From: Candidatus Eremiobacteraceae bacterium
GTDB lineage: Bacteria > Vulcanimicrobiota > Vulcanimicrobiia > Eremiobacterales > Eremiobacteraceae
Assembly (NCBI GenBank): GCA_035710745.1
Contig: DASTCX010000006.1
Location: 62,001-126,000, forward strand
Direction: 5' to 3'
Length of the DNA stretch: 64,000 nucleotides
The notes beneath the pieces were generated by a model that was not told the origin of the DNA, did not search any database, and worked only from the letters and a program-made list of their open reading frames with translations. Positions within the stretch are counted from its first letter, which is position 1; each line of letters begins with the position of its first letter. A program made the position numbers and the translations under genes. This document shows positions 53,947 to 61,851 of this stretch, in pieces.

Positions 53947-56490
53947 TCATAGATACAGCATGAGGCCGGTTTCGAACGGGTGGGTCAGCGCCTCGTGATA
54001 TGGATACGCGCGGATCTCGTAGGTCAGCAAGCCGCAATACTTCGGCCGAAGATCGAGCCGATAGCGTTGCTCGCCGTTCTCCGGCGCGCCATGCGGTGTG
54101 AAGCGCAAGACCTCACGATCGCCGATCGCGAGCGGCGCGTTCGGCAAGCTTGCCAAGCACTCGATGCGGACGTCGGATGCTTCAAGCTCGTTGAGCGCGA
54201 CGGCCACCTCGAGCATGACCGCCGACCCGAACGATTCGGACTCGCCCGCCTCGTCCGTCCGCCGCACGCGCACCCCCGACCACGCATCGCGGACGCGCTG
54301 CTTCCATATCGCGAGATCTGAAGCGGCGGCGAAACCGCCCGCGGCGAGCCGTACGGCTTGACGCGACGCCGGCTCGTACAAGCGCGACAGATAGTGCTCC
54401 ATCATGCGTCCGGCCGAGAAGCGCGGCAATAGCGTCTGCATCGATCGCTTCGAACGCAGCACCCAATCGTTCGAATACTCGTGGACGTCGCGATGGTAGT
54501 AGAGCGGGATGACTTCGTCGCCGAGAATGTCGTAGAGACTACCCGCCTCCTCGGCGTTGCGTCGCTCTTGGTCCGGCACCGCGGCGAACGGTTTGATCGC
54601 CCAACCGTTGGTGCCGTCGAAACCCTCACCCCACCAGCCGTCGAGCACGCTCAAGTTGAGGACGCCGTTCATCCCCGCTTTTTGGCCGGATGTGCCGCTC
54701 GCTTCGAGCGGATATTCCGGCGTGTTGAGCCAGACGTCGACGCCGCTCGTGAGCCGGCGCGCGAGCGCAAGATCGTAGCCTTCGATGAGCAGCACGCGCC
54801 CCTGGAACTCCGGCATCTTCGAGTACGCGTGAATAGCGCGCATGAGATCCTGTGCCGGTTGATCGGCCGGATGCGCCTTGCCCGCGAAGACGAAGACGAT
54901 CGGGCGCGAGTCGTCGGAGACGATCGCGCGAAGCCGCTCGAGATCGTGGAACAACAGCGTCGCGCGCTTGTACGTCGCGAACCTGCGCGCGAACCCAACG
55001 GTGAGGATGTTCGGATCGCGAGGATCGAGGAAGCGCGCCATGCGCGCGATCTCGCCGCCGCTGGATCCGTTGCGCTCCCACTGATGCGTGAGCCGCGTGC
55101 GGATCGTCTCGAGCATGCGGCTCTTGAGTGTCTGCCGCACGCTCCAGAAGAGATGCTCGGGTATCGAGTCGACGCGTCCCCAGAAGTCCTCGGCGGTGAG
55201 ATGTGAGCGCCACTCGCCGCCGAAGACCGCGTCGAAGACGTCGACCCACTCGCGCGCGAGAAACGTCGCGACGTGAACGCCGTTCGTCACGTACGAGATC
55301 GGATTCTCTTCGGGCGGGATCTGCGGCCACATCGACGCGAGAAGCCTCGACGACACGCCTTGATGGATGCGGCTCACGGCGTTGTGCAGCCGCGATCCGC
55401 GCACGGCGAGCGCCGTCAGGTTGAAGCCGTCGCCGTTGTCGGGCTTGTCGCCGAGCGCCATGAACGAGTCGAGCGTCAGGCCCATCTGCTCGTACGACTT
55501 CGCGAAGAAACGCTCGATCATGTCGCTCGAGAACACGTCGTGGCCGGCCCGAACGGCCGTATGCGTCGTGAAGACGGTCGCGCCGGCGCACGCTTCGAGC
55601 GCCGCCGGAAATTCGACGCCGGCCTGCGTCATCTCGCGGCAGCGTTCGATGATCGAGAACGCCGCATGCCCTTCGTTGACGTGCCACACCGTCGGCGACA
55701 CGCCGACCGCGCGCAACGCTCGGACGCCGCCGACGCCGAGGACGATCTCCTGTTTGATGCGATTTGTCTGATCGCCGCCGTAGAGCTGGTAGGTGATCGC
55801 GCGATCGTCGGCCTCGTTCTCGGGAAGATCGCTGTCGAGGAAATAGAGCTTGATGCGGCCGGCTTGCGCTTCCCAGATGCGAAGCGCGACATCGCGTCCG
55901 TCTATCTCGAGCCGGACGCGCAGTTCGCCGCCGCCTGGCGAGAGCGCCGGCGAGAAAGGCAGATCGCGGAAGTCGGTCTGCTTGTAGGTCGCGATCTGAT
56001 TGCCCTCGGCGTCGATCGTCTGCTCGAAGTAGCCCTGCCGATAGAGCAAACCGACGCCGACGAAGTCGAGGCCGAGATCGCTCGCCGCCTTGCAGTGATC
56101 GCCGGCGAGGATGCCGAGGCCGCCGGAATAGATCTGGATGCTCTCGTGAAAGCCGAACTCGGCCGAGAAGTAGGCGATGAGCGTGCCTTTGGTGAGCTCG
56201 GTCGCCGTGCGGCGCGATTGGCTTTGATACGTGTCGTAGCGCGACAGCGTGCGATCGTAGGCGTCGAGATAGACGGGATCCTCGGCGGCGTGCGCGAGCT
56301 TGCGCTGATCGACGCGCCGCAAAAAGACCTTCGGGTTGTGGCCGCATGCATCCCAAAGGCTGCGGTCCAACCGCGAGAAGAGCGTTCGCGTGTTGCGATC
56401 CCAGCTGTAGCGCAGGTCGCATGACAACTCCGCCAGCCGTTCTAACCTCGCGGGAATGGCAGGGCGGATCTCGATCGTAAAGCGCTGCAT
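53947..56490 (-). CDS. glgP: alpha-glucan (glycogen) phosphorylase GlgP
   Basis: This 847-residue GT35 enzyme releases glucose 1-phosphate from glycogen. I start it at MQRFTIEIRPAIPARLERLA; an in-frame start 153 bases further out overlaps the divergent gene's leader and is not needed. It is the type with an N-terminal DUF3417 domain (LAELSCDLRYSWDRNTRTLF) found in Thermus and mycobacteria. Motifs are YFSAEFGFHESIQIYSGGLG, VWHVNEGHAAF, NGVHVATFLAREW and the pyridoxal-phosphate Lys in SGTSGQKAGMNGVLNLS, where Gln replaces the usual Met before Lys. It is divergent from the nucleotidyltransferase gene. Confidence 0.96.
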   Translation of the reverse strand: MQRFTIEIRPAIPARLERLAELSCDLRYSWDRNTRTLFSRLDRSLWDACGHNPKVFLRRVDQRKLAHAAEDPVYLDAYDRTLSRYDTYQSQSRRTATELTKGTLIAYFSAEFGFHESIQIYSGGLGILAGDHCKAASDLGLDFVGVGLLYRQGYFEQTIDAEGNQIATYKQTDFRDLPFSPALSPGGGELRVRLEIDGRDVALRIWEAQAGRIKLYFLDSDLPENEADDRAITYQLYGGDQTNRIKQEIVLGVGGVRALRAVGVSPTVWHVNEGHAAFSIIERCREMTQAGVEFPAALEACAGATVFTTHTAVRAGHDVFSSDMIERFFAKSYEQMGLTLDSFMALGDKPDNGDGFNLTALAVRGSRLHNAVSRIHQGVSSRLLASMWPQIPPEENPISYVTNGVHVATFLAREWVDVFDAVFGGEWRSHLTAEDFWGRVDSIPEHLFWSVRQTLKSRMLETIRTRLTHQWERNGSSGGEIARMARFLDPRDPNILTVGFARRFATYKRATLLFHDLERLRAIVSDDSRPIVFVFAGKAHPADQPAQDLMRAIHAYSKMPEFQGRVLLIEGYDLALARRLTSGVDVWLNTPEYPLEASGTSGQKAGMNGVLNLSVLDGWWGEGFDGTNGWAIKPFAAVPDQERRNAEEAGSLYDILGDEVIPLYYHRDVHEYSNDWVLRSKRSMQTLLPRFSAGRMMEHYLSRLYEPASRQAVRLAAGGFAAASDLAIWKQRVRDAWSGVRVRRTDEAGESESFGSAVMLEVAVALNELEASDVRIECLASLPNAPLAIGDREVLRFTPHGAPENGEQRYRLDLRPKYCGLLTYEIRAYPYHEALTHPFETGLMLYL

Positions 56491-56594
56491 CGCGTTAGCA
56501 TTTGTGCCCGCCCGACGGTCGTACCTTGCGATTGCGACCACGTTTGGCCCGTTCCGGTAGGCTGCGGCGCGCGCTCGGTATAACACTTGCGGCC

Positions 56595-57581
56595 ATGCGC
56601 GGGATGATACTCGCCGGCGGCAAGTCCACCAGGCTGTACCCATTGACGCTCGACTTGCCGAAGCCGCTCGTGCCGGTCTTAGACCGGCCGGTCGTCGATC
56701 ACATCATCGACTACCTCGCGAGCCATGGCGTCGACGACGTCGTCATCAACGTCCACTATTTCGCGGAGCAGATCGAGGCGTACATCGGCGACGGATCGCG
56801 CTGGGGCGTCGCGATGACGTATCTGCGCGAAAAGGAGCTCATGGGCAGCGCCGGCGCCGTGAAGCAAGTCGCATCGCGATTCGGCGAGACGTTTTTGGTC
56901 ATCGGATGCGACGACGTCACCGACGTCGACCTGAGCGAAGCCGTCCGCTTTCACCGCGAGCGCGGTGCGGAGGCGACGATCGTGCTGCACGAGGCGGACG
57001 AGGTCAGCCAATACGGCGTCGTCGTGACCGACGAATCCGGGCGCATCACCGGCTTTCAAGAAAAGCCGGCTCCGGGAACCGAACGCAGCAGGCTCGTCAA
57101 CACCGGCATCTACATCTTCGAGCCGTCGGTCCTCGACCGCATACCGGCGAACACGTTCTTCGATTTCGGCAAACAGGTCTTCCCGGAGATGCTCGCCGCA
57201 GGCGCGCGCTTCTACGGCATGCGGACGTCGTCGTACTGGTGCGACATCGGCACGCCGGGCGAGTATCGCCGCTGTCACTTCGACGCCCTTGACGGTCGCG
57301 TCCGTCTGCGCCAGCGCGACGGCGCCGTCATCCGAGACGGCGTGCTGCTCGGTCCGGACGCACGCGTCGATAAAGCGGCGAACGTGATGCGCCCGGCGGC
57401 GATCGGGGCTCGGTCGCGCATCGAATCCGGTGCCGTCGTCGAGCGGTCGATCCTTTGGGATGACGTCGTGATCGAGGCCGGTGCGACCGTGCGCGACGCC
57501 GTGCTCGGCGAGGGCGTGCGCGTCGCGTCCGGCTCGACCGTCACGGGCGGCGAATACGGCAAAGCGACCTCAGTCGCGTAG
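56595..57581 (+). CDS. sugar-phosphate nucleotidyltransferase with beta-helix tail
   Basis: This 328-residue enzyme starts at MRGMILAGGKSTRLYPLTLD; the upstream frame lacks a signal. The nucleotidyltransferase domain has GGKSTRL (Ser where most members have Gly), LPKPLVPVLDRPVVDHIIDY, GSAGAVKQVA, VIGCDDVTDVD, GFQEKPAPG and SYWCDIGTPGEYRRCH. It ends in a left-handed beta-helix (GARSRIESGAVVERSILWDD). The pattern is closest to mannose-1-phosphate guanylyltransferases or glucose-1-phosphate uridylyl/thymidylyl enzymes, so it supplies an activated sugar rather than ADP-glucose. Two palindromic repeats follow. Confidence 0.9.
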   Translation: MRGMILAGGKSTRLYPLTLDLPKPLVPVLDRPVVDHIIDYLASHGVDDVVINVHYFAEQIEAYIGDGSRWGVAMTYLREKELMGSAGAVKQVASRFGETFLVIGCDDVTDVDLSEAVRFHRERGAEATIVLHEADEVSQYGVVVTDESGRITGFQEKPAPGTERSRLVNTGIYIFEPSVLDRIPANTFFDFGKQVFPEMLAAGARFYGMRTSSYWCDIGTPGEYRRCHFDALDGRVRLRQRDGAVIRDGVLLGPDARVDKAANVMRPAAIGARSRIESGAVVERSILWDDVVIEAGATVRDAVLGEGVRVASGSTVTGGEYGKATSVA

Positions 57582-57618
57582 CGCCCAATCGCGTATCGAT
57601 TTTCGATCCTGGCGCGAT

Positions 57619-57703
57619 TTGTAGCGGTCGAGCTTTAGCTCGACCGGAGGCGAGCTTGCAGTTGCAAGACCGCGGCGGTCGAGATGAATCTCGACCGCTC
57701 CCA
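57619..57703. repeat. two palindromic repeats, types A and B
   Basis: A type A copy lies at 57619-57648 (TGTAGCGGTCGAGCT-tt-AGCTCGACCGG) and a type B copy at 57669-57703, between convergent genes. Confidence 0.88.
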
Positions 57704-57739
57704 TCAGTAAGGCAAAGCCGCGGTATATGAAGTAACGCC

Positions 57740-58258
57740 CTATTCGAGGGGGACGCGGGCGCGCGTGTAGGCGGCGCCGTTGAAGACGTCGCCCATCATG
57801 ATCCCGTTGGAGAAACAGAGCACCGGGTGACGGACGTCGGAAGGCAGGTCGAATGCGACTTCGTACCGCGCCGATTTTCCGGCGTCGATCATCGTGTCGA
57901 CCGGGTGAGTCGCGTCGATGGCATTCTGCGCATCGAGTGACATGTTGTATCGCTTGCCGCCGTCGTCGGTGACGAAGACGATCGACGGATCCCACTGGTA
58001 GCCGACGCGCATCGCCCGGTTATCGACCTGGATCGTCGTGACGTAGAAGACGCCGCGGGCGACGGCTTTGTGCGCGTCATCCCCGACCGTGCGCGCCTTC
58101 GTGACGCCGACGACCGTATAGAGGAAATCGTCCTGGCGGATCGGCTCGCCGATCGCGACCTGATACGGAGGCGAACTCGAATAGAAGAAGATGGCGCCCG
58201 CGATGACGGCGGCGCCGAAGATGCCGGCGCCGATGAGAAGCTGCAGCCGCTTATCCAT
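57740..58258 (-). CDS. membrane-anchored DUF4352-like protein
   Basis: This 172-residue protein has one N-terminal transmembrane anchor (LLIGAGIFGAAVIAGAIFFY) and an extracytoplasmic beta-sandwich of about 135 residues. The pattern (YTVVGVTKARTV..., FYVTTIQVDNRAM, GKSARYEVAFDLP) resembles the immunoglobulin-like DUF4352/Telokin-like domain found in exported lipoproteins. The function is unknown. A perfect 21-base palindrome ends 3 bases upstream of the start codon, so a repressor would block its expression almost at the ribosome-binding site. No repressor gene is adjacent except the ABATE/CGNR protein upstream in the same orientation. Confidence 0.75.
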   Translation of the reverse strand: MDKRLQLLIGAGIFGAAVIAGAIFFYSSSPPYQVAIGEPIRQDDFLYTVVGVTKARTVGDDAHKAVARGVFYVTTIQVDNRAMRVGYQWDPSIVFVTDDGGKRYNMSLDAQNAIDATHPVDTMIDAGKSARYEVAFDLPSDVRHPVLCFSNGIMMGDVFNGAAYTRARVPLE

Positions 58259-58260
58259 GT

Positions 58261-58281
58261 TTACTTTGTACTACAAAGTAA
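58261..58281. promoter_or_regulatory. perfect 21-base palindrome at the start of the DUF4352-like gene
   Basis: TTACTTTGTA-C-TACAAAGTAA is symmetric over 10 bases on each side and AT-rich in a GC-rich setting. It lies 2 bases from the start codon and 22 bases from the stop of the ABATE gene upstream. Such sites are typical for dimeric repressors (PadR- or GntR-like in shape). Confidence 0.7.
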
Positions 58282-58303
58282 GCCGGCTGTCAAGCGGAAA
58301 TCG

Positions 58304-58867
58304 TCAGTTGTGATGCGCGTGACGCGCCCGGTACGAGCGCGCCTTTGCCACGTTGCCGCAATCGTTGATGTCGCACCACGTGCCCGAGTGGTTTTTCGAC
58401 CGGTCGTAGAAAGCCCAAGAACAATCGTCTCCGCGGCAGATCTTGAGGTTCTCCCACGTGCCGTCGGACATCGCGTCGACGACGATCGCGATGAGCTTGC
58501 CCATGGCGCCGTCGACGGCGGGGGCTAGGGGTTCGAGCTGCACGCGGCCCTCGGAACCGAAAGAGACGCACATCTGCGCGCTACGGGTCGAGCGATTGAG
58601 GACGTCGACGGCATTAGAATCGATCTTGCCGTCTGCTCGGGACTCTATCAAACGGATGAGCGCGTCGCGAACCGCGGCCGCCTGACGCACGTCAGATTCC
58701 GCGACCGCAGCCTTGGCGGGGATCAGTTGTTCCTCGACGAGCCACTCTTTGAGCGCCGCCGCGCTCGAGAAATCGTCGCGTCCGCTCTTCGTGTTCGTCG
58801 AATTCAAAAAGGCTTGGACAAGCTTTAGGCGCCCTGGCGCCGGTTTATCGCCGATCCGATCCGTCAT
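58304..58867 (-). CDS. ABATE-domain/CGNR zinc-finger regulator
   Basis: This 187-residue protein has an N-terminal ABATE domain (FLNSTNTKSGRDDFSSAAAL, then WLVEEQLIP). Its C-terminal CGNR-type zinc finger has Cys residues in LKICRGDDCSWAFYD and SGTWCDINDCGNVAKARSYR. The family is regarded as stress-related transcription regulators, with the finger binding DNA. It is transcribed leftward from a promoter with a perfect TATAAT and is divergent from two tiny genes. GGTTAC motifs occur in both promoter spacers, so the protein is the natural candidate to bind them, but this has not been shown. Confidence 0.9.
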   Translation of the reverse strand: MTDRIGDKPAPGRLKLVQAFLNSTNTKSGRDDFSSAAALKEWLVEEQLIPAKAAVAESDVRQAAAVRDALIRLIESRADGKIDSNAVDVLNRSTRSAQMCVSFGSEGRVQLEPLAPAVDGAMGKLIAIVVDAMSDGTWENLKICRGDDCSWAFYDRSKNHSGTWCDINDCGNVAKARSYRARHAHHN

Positions 58868-58897
58868 AAGTCCATGATTACCCCCTTAGGCGTGACC

Positions 58898-58927
58898 ATT
58901 ATAGTCTTAACGCTGGTTACGATACAA
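58898..58927 (-). promoter_or_regulatory. promoter of the ABATE/CGNR gene with GTAACC in the spacer
   Basis: On the minus strand TTGTAT and a perfect TATAAT are separated by 18 bases. The spacer contains GTAACC (58915-58920 as GGTTAC on the plus strand), matching the motif inside the opposite promoter. Confidence 0.65.
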
Positions 58928-58973
58928 TAGGTTTGTCCTTCGCAATGGGACATTTAGTAACCTTTAATTTAAT

Positions 58974-59003
58974 TTGACAGGTTACTAATAACTAGTGTAC
59001 ACT
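58974..59003 (+). promoter_or_regulatory. strong promoter of the two tiny genes with GGTTAC sites
   Basis: Perfect TTGACA (58974-58979) and TACACT (58998-59003) have an 18-base spacer that begins with GGTTACTAA. A mirrored TTAGTAACC lies at 58954-58962 and a further GGTTAC at 59011-59016, close to the transcription start. Confidence 0.72.
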
Positions 59004-59047
59004 CATAGCAGGTTACAGACAAGAGACCAAATCAGGGAGAAACACCA

Positions 59048-59185
59048 ATGAAAAGCGAGAGAAACGCGACGGTCATCGCGCTCAACGAGACGCGCGATGC
59101 CCTCGACGGCAGCCGGACGACCCTCGTCCGGATACCTGCCGGAGCCGACACGACGTTGTTCGGCGGATGGGGGGTTCGGATATGA
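59048..59185 (+). CDS. 45-residue microprotein of unknown function
   Basis: The frame runs from ATG 59048 to TGA 59185. GGGAGA precedes the start by 7 bases and a strong promoter lies upstream. The product begins MKSERNATVIALNETRDALD, is hydrophilic with no transmembrane segment, and ends in a Gly/aromatic tail (TTLFGGWGVRI). I do not recognise it. Its stop overlaps the start of the next tiny frame (ATGA), so the two are translationally coupled. The end looks like that of some peptide precursors, but no modifying enzyme lies next to it, so I do not propose that role. Confidence 0.6.
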   Translation: MKSERNATVIALNETRDALDGSRTTLVRIPAGADTTLFGGWGVRI

Positions 59186-59298
59186 TCGGCGACCGCCGCC
59201 GGCCCTCCATTCCGGCAGACATACTTCACGAGATCACACGCCAGCGGATCGCGGAGCTTCGCAACGAGGCTAGCCGCGACCGCTGCGGGCGCGTCTAG
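59182..59298 (+). CDS. 38-residue microprotein coupled to the one upstream
   Basis: The frame runs from ATG 59182 to TAG 59298 and begins inside the stop of the previous frame. The product is basic and helical in character (PSIPADILHEITRQRIAELR) with one Cys near the end and no membrane segment. It has no separate ribosome-binding site, as expected for coupled translation. I know no homologue. It ends 23 bases before the convergent comF gene. The evidence is the coupling and the strong shared promoter. Confidence 0.5.
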   Translation: MIGDRRRPSIPADILHEITRQRIAELRNEASRDRCGRV

Positions 59299-59321
59299 TG
59301 AAGACACACCCCAGCTAGCCC

Positions 59322-59933
59322 TCAGAGCCGGATCGCCGCGCACGCAACATAAACGCAGTGCGCGCCGGCAGCGCGTAGAACAGACGCGCACTCCGCGACA
59401 GTCGCGCCGGTCGTCAGGACATCGTCGACGATAAGGATCCGGCGCCCCACAGCCACACCGAACTTTTTGCCCCGCCCGAACGCCCCTTTGACGTTCGCGC
59501 ACCGCTCGGTCATACCTAAACTGCTTTGAGGTACCGTCGGCCGATGCCGCGCAAGCGCATCGGCGGCAAAGCGCGCCCGCCAAACCGTCGCGACGGCGCG
59601 TGCGATGAGCGCAGCCTGATTGTAGCCGCGCTCATGCAGCCGTTGCGTGTGGAGCGGCACTGGGATGACGACTTCGAAGGGCCAGAAGATGCGCTCGGCG
59701 ATCCATCGGCCGAATGTCGCGCCGACGGCTCGAGCACCGCGGAATTTCAGTGCGAGTACGGCCGCGCGCAACGCGCCGTCGTAGCATCCGAGCGCCAGTA
59801 CCGGCGGTACGTCGCCGCGCGCTCCGATGACGATCGCGTCGCGGGTCGCGATCGCCGCCGTGCAGCGACAGCAGAGGACCGCGCCGGTCGCACCGCATCC
59901 GGCGCATAACGCCGGCATGAGAAAGTCGAGCAT
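59322..59933 (-). CDS. comF: ComF-family phosphoribosyltransferase
   Basis: This 203-residue protein has an N-terminal double-zinc-ribbon remnant (PALCAGCGATGAVLCCRC) and a type I phosphoribosyltransferase domain. The conserved VIPVPLHTQRLHERGYNQA segment and the PRPP-binding loop RILIVDDVLTTGATVAEC are present. ComF proteins take part in natural DNA uptake, with the phosphoribosyl activity not fully explained. The length is typical. No other competence gene is in the window. It is divergent from ribD, and their 5' ends are only 87 bases apart. Confidence 0.93.
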   Translation of the reverse strand: MLDFLMPALCAGCGATGAVLCCRCTAAIATRDAIVIGARGDVPPVLALGCYDGALRAAVLALKFRGARAVGATFGRWIAERIFWPFEVVIPVPLHTQRLHERGYNQAALIARAVATVWRARFAADALARHRPTVPQSSLGMTERCANVKGAFGRGKKFGVAVGRRILIVDDVLTTGATVAECASVLRAAGAHCVYVACAAIRL

Positions 59934-60020
59934 CGGCTCAGACTCACCGCCGTGCCGCTACGCGTCAATAGAGGCAGTATCGCGGCGGATTTGACGCGTC
60001 GCACGTACAAAGACGGCACG

Positions 60021-61127
60021 ATGCGTTCCGAAGCGCTCATGACCCTCGCGCTCGCCGAAGCCGAACGCGCGCTCGGCAACACGAGTCCGAATCCGATGGT
60101 CGGTGCGGTCATCGCGCGCGGCGATGACGAGATGCCGATAGCGTTCGGATATCACGAGCGCGCGGGCACGGCGCACGCAGAGGCCGTCGCACTCGGTCGC
60201 GCCGGAGCAGAGGCACGAGGTGCGACCCTTTACGTCAACCTCGAGCCGTGCGATCACGAGGGAGCAACGCCGCCATGCACGCGCGCGATCATCGAGGCGG
60301 GCATCGCTCGCGTCGTCGTCGCGACGCTCGATGAAGACGAGCGCGCCAGAGGCGCCGGGATCCGCCGGCTTCGCGCCGCGGGGATCCACGTCGAGCTCGG
60401 GTGCGGCGAGGAACGCGCGCGCGAACTCAACCGGATGTATCTCCATCAGCGGCGGACCGGTCGCGCGTTCGTCACGCTCAAAATGGCGCAGAGCCTCGAC
60501 GGCGCGATCGCGCCGAAGTCTGGGGAGCGCTATGCGCTCACCGGGCGCGCCGCGACGGCACACGTCAGAAGGCTTCGATTCGAACACGACGCGGTGATGG
60601 TCGGCATCGGTACGGTTCTCGTCGATGATCCGCAGCTGACGGTACGTCCCTATCGCGAGCGGGCGGTGCCGTACCGGCGGATCGTCGTCGATTCGTCGGC
60701 GCGGCTTCCGCTCGACAAGAAACTCGTGACCGATCGTGCGCGCGCGACGACGCTCGTCGCGACGAACGCGTCTGCGCCACGCGAACGCATCGACGACCTA
60801 CGCTCGGCCGGAATCGATGTGCTCGCATGCGGAACGAGCGATGGCGGACGCGTCGACCTGCGCGATTTGCTCGAGCGCTTAGGCTCGCTCGGAATGCTTG
60901 GCGTGTTGTGCGAAGGCGGGCCGACGCTCGCGTCGGCGCTGCTCGAAGCCGGTCTCGTCGACGAACTGCACACGCTCGTCGCGCCCGTCGTGCTGGGGAC
61001 CGCGGCTACTGCGCCCGCCTTTCACGGACTTTCGCAGTCGCGACACTTGCGCGTGCGGTCCGTTCGCAAGCTCGGCGACGACGTGCTCATCGTCTCGCGC
61101 CCCGATGGAATCGCTTCTGGGGTGTAG
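60021..61127 (+). CDS. ribD: riboflavin biosynthesis deaminase/reductase RibD
   Basis: This 368-residue bifunctional enzyme deaminates the pyrimidine product of GTP cyclohydrolase II and then reduces its ribose side chain. I start it at MRSEALMTLALAEAERALGN, where the family begins; the longer frame adds unrelated residues. The deaminase zinc site is HAEAVAL with EPCDHEGATPPCTRAI; TSPNPMVGAVI is the family signature. The reductase domain (about residues 145-365) has FVTLKMAQSLDGAIAPKSGE and LCEGGPTLASALLEAGLVDE. Its TAG stop is part of a palindromic repeat. No FMN riboswitch is seen upstream. Confidence 0.96.
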   Translation: MRSEALMTLALAEAERALGNTSPNPMVGAVIARGDDEMPIAFGYHERAGTAHAEAVALGRAGAEARGATLYVNLEPCDHEGATPPCTRAIIEAGIARVVVATLDEDERARGAGIRRLRAAGIHVELGCGEERARELNRMYLHQRRTGRAFVTLKMAQSLDGAIAPKSGERYALTGRAATAHVRRLRFEHDAVMVGIGTVLVDDPQLTVRPYRERAVPYRRIVVDSSARLPLDKKLVTDRARATTLVATNASAPRERIDDLRSAGIDVLACGTSDGGRVDLRDLLERLGSLGMLGVLCEGGPTLASALLEAGLVDELHTLVAPVVLGTAATAPAFHGLSQSRHLRVRSVRKLGDDVLIVSRPDGIASGV

Positions 61128-61234
61128 CAGTCGAGATTTATCTCGACCGCCGCGGTCTCGCTTCGCGAAAGGTCGCGCGGTGGGACGGCAGAACTGCAAG
61201 GTAGTCGCCGGTCGAGCTAAAGCTCGACCGCTAC
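61123..61234. repeat. two palindromic repeats between ribD and ribE
   Basis: A type B copy at 61123-61157 (TGTAGCAGTCGAGAT-tt-ATCTCGACCGCCGCGG) supplies the ribD stop codon. A type A copy lies at 61207-61234 (GCCGGTCGAGCT-aa-AGCTCGACCGC). Confidence 0.85.
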
Positions 61235-61254
61235 GAGTCTAAGGGAGCGCACAC

Positions 61255-61851
61255 ATCTTCACTGGGTTGATCTCGCATCGGACCACCGTCGCCGACGCGA
61301 AGCACCTCGCGAGCGGCGGTCTGAAGCTGACGATAAGAAAGCCGGCCGGCTTATCGGCGAAGCGCGGCGACAGCATCGCCGTCAACGGCGTCTGTCTCAC
61401 GGTCGTTGATGAGGGCGATCTTCTTGGCTTCGACATCGTGCCCGAGACGGTGTCGCGCACGAACCTCGGCGAGCTCAGAGAAAACGACGGCGTCAATCTC
61501 GAGACGAGCCTTCGTGCCGGCGATCCGATCGGCGGCCACCTCGTCTACGGTCACGTCGACGCGACGACGGTCGTGCTGAGCAAAGCGAAAGAGGGCGACG
61601 GCGCGCGCATGTGGTGCGTCACGCCACCCGAACTCGCACCGCTCATCGCCGAAAAGGGCTCGGTTGCGCTCGAAGGTGTCAGCCTCACGGTCGCAGCGGT
61701 GCGGGAAGGCGAATTCGCCGTTGCGCTCATCCCGGAGACGCTCGCGAAGACGACCCTCGGCGACGTCGAGGAAGGCTCGTCGCTCAATCTCGAGGCCGAT
61801 CCGATAGCTCGTTACGCCGCGCACGCGCTCGAGTACGGCAGACGCCGATGA
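61255..61851 (+). CDS. ribE: riboflavin synthase alpha chain, probable ATC start
   Basis: This enzyme of about 198 residues joins two molecules of 6,7-dimethyl-8-ribityllumazine into riboflavin. It has two lumazine-binding repeats: the first (residues about 1-90) with KRGDSIAVNGVCLTVVD and IGGHLVYGHVD, and the second (about 95-190) with EKGSVALEGVSLTVAA. The family always begins M-F-T-G-(L/I)-(I/V)-x. Here the codons are ATC TTC ACT GGG TTG ATC, and GGGAG lies 7 bases before the ATC. The next standard start, TTG 61267, would delete the conserved FTG. I therefore place the start at ATC 61255, as in the rare ATT/ATC starts known from a few genes, unless the base is a sequencing error. It overlaps the next gene (ATGA). 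Confidence 0.9.
   Translation: MFTGLISHRTTVADAKHLASGGLKLTIRKPAGLSAKRGDSIAVNGVCLTVVDEGDLLGFDIVPETVSRTNLGELRENDGVNLETSLRAGDPIGGHLVYGHVDATTVVLSKAKEGDGARMWCVTPPELAPLIAEKGSVALEGVSLTVAAVREGEFAVALIPETLAKTTLGDVEEGSSLNLEADPIARYAAHALEYGRRR

Noticed and set aside
59048-59185. RiPP precursor peptide reading of the 45-residue frame
   Set aside because: The Gly/Trp-rich tail is suggestive, but no protease, cyclase or other modifying gene is adjacent; the ATP-grasp gene at 51686 belongs to another unit.
60000-60020. FMN riboswitch before ribD
   Set aside because: The 87-base space between comF and ribD is too short and shows none of the conserved RFN segments; none is seen before ribE, ribBA or ribH either.
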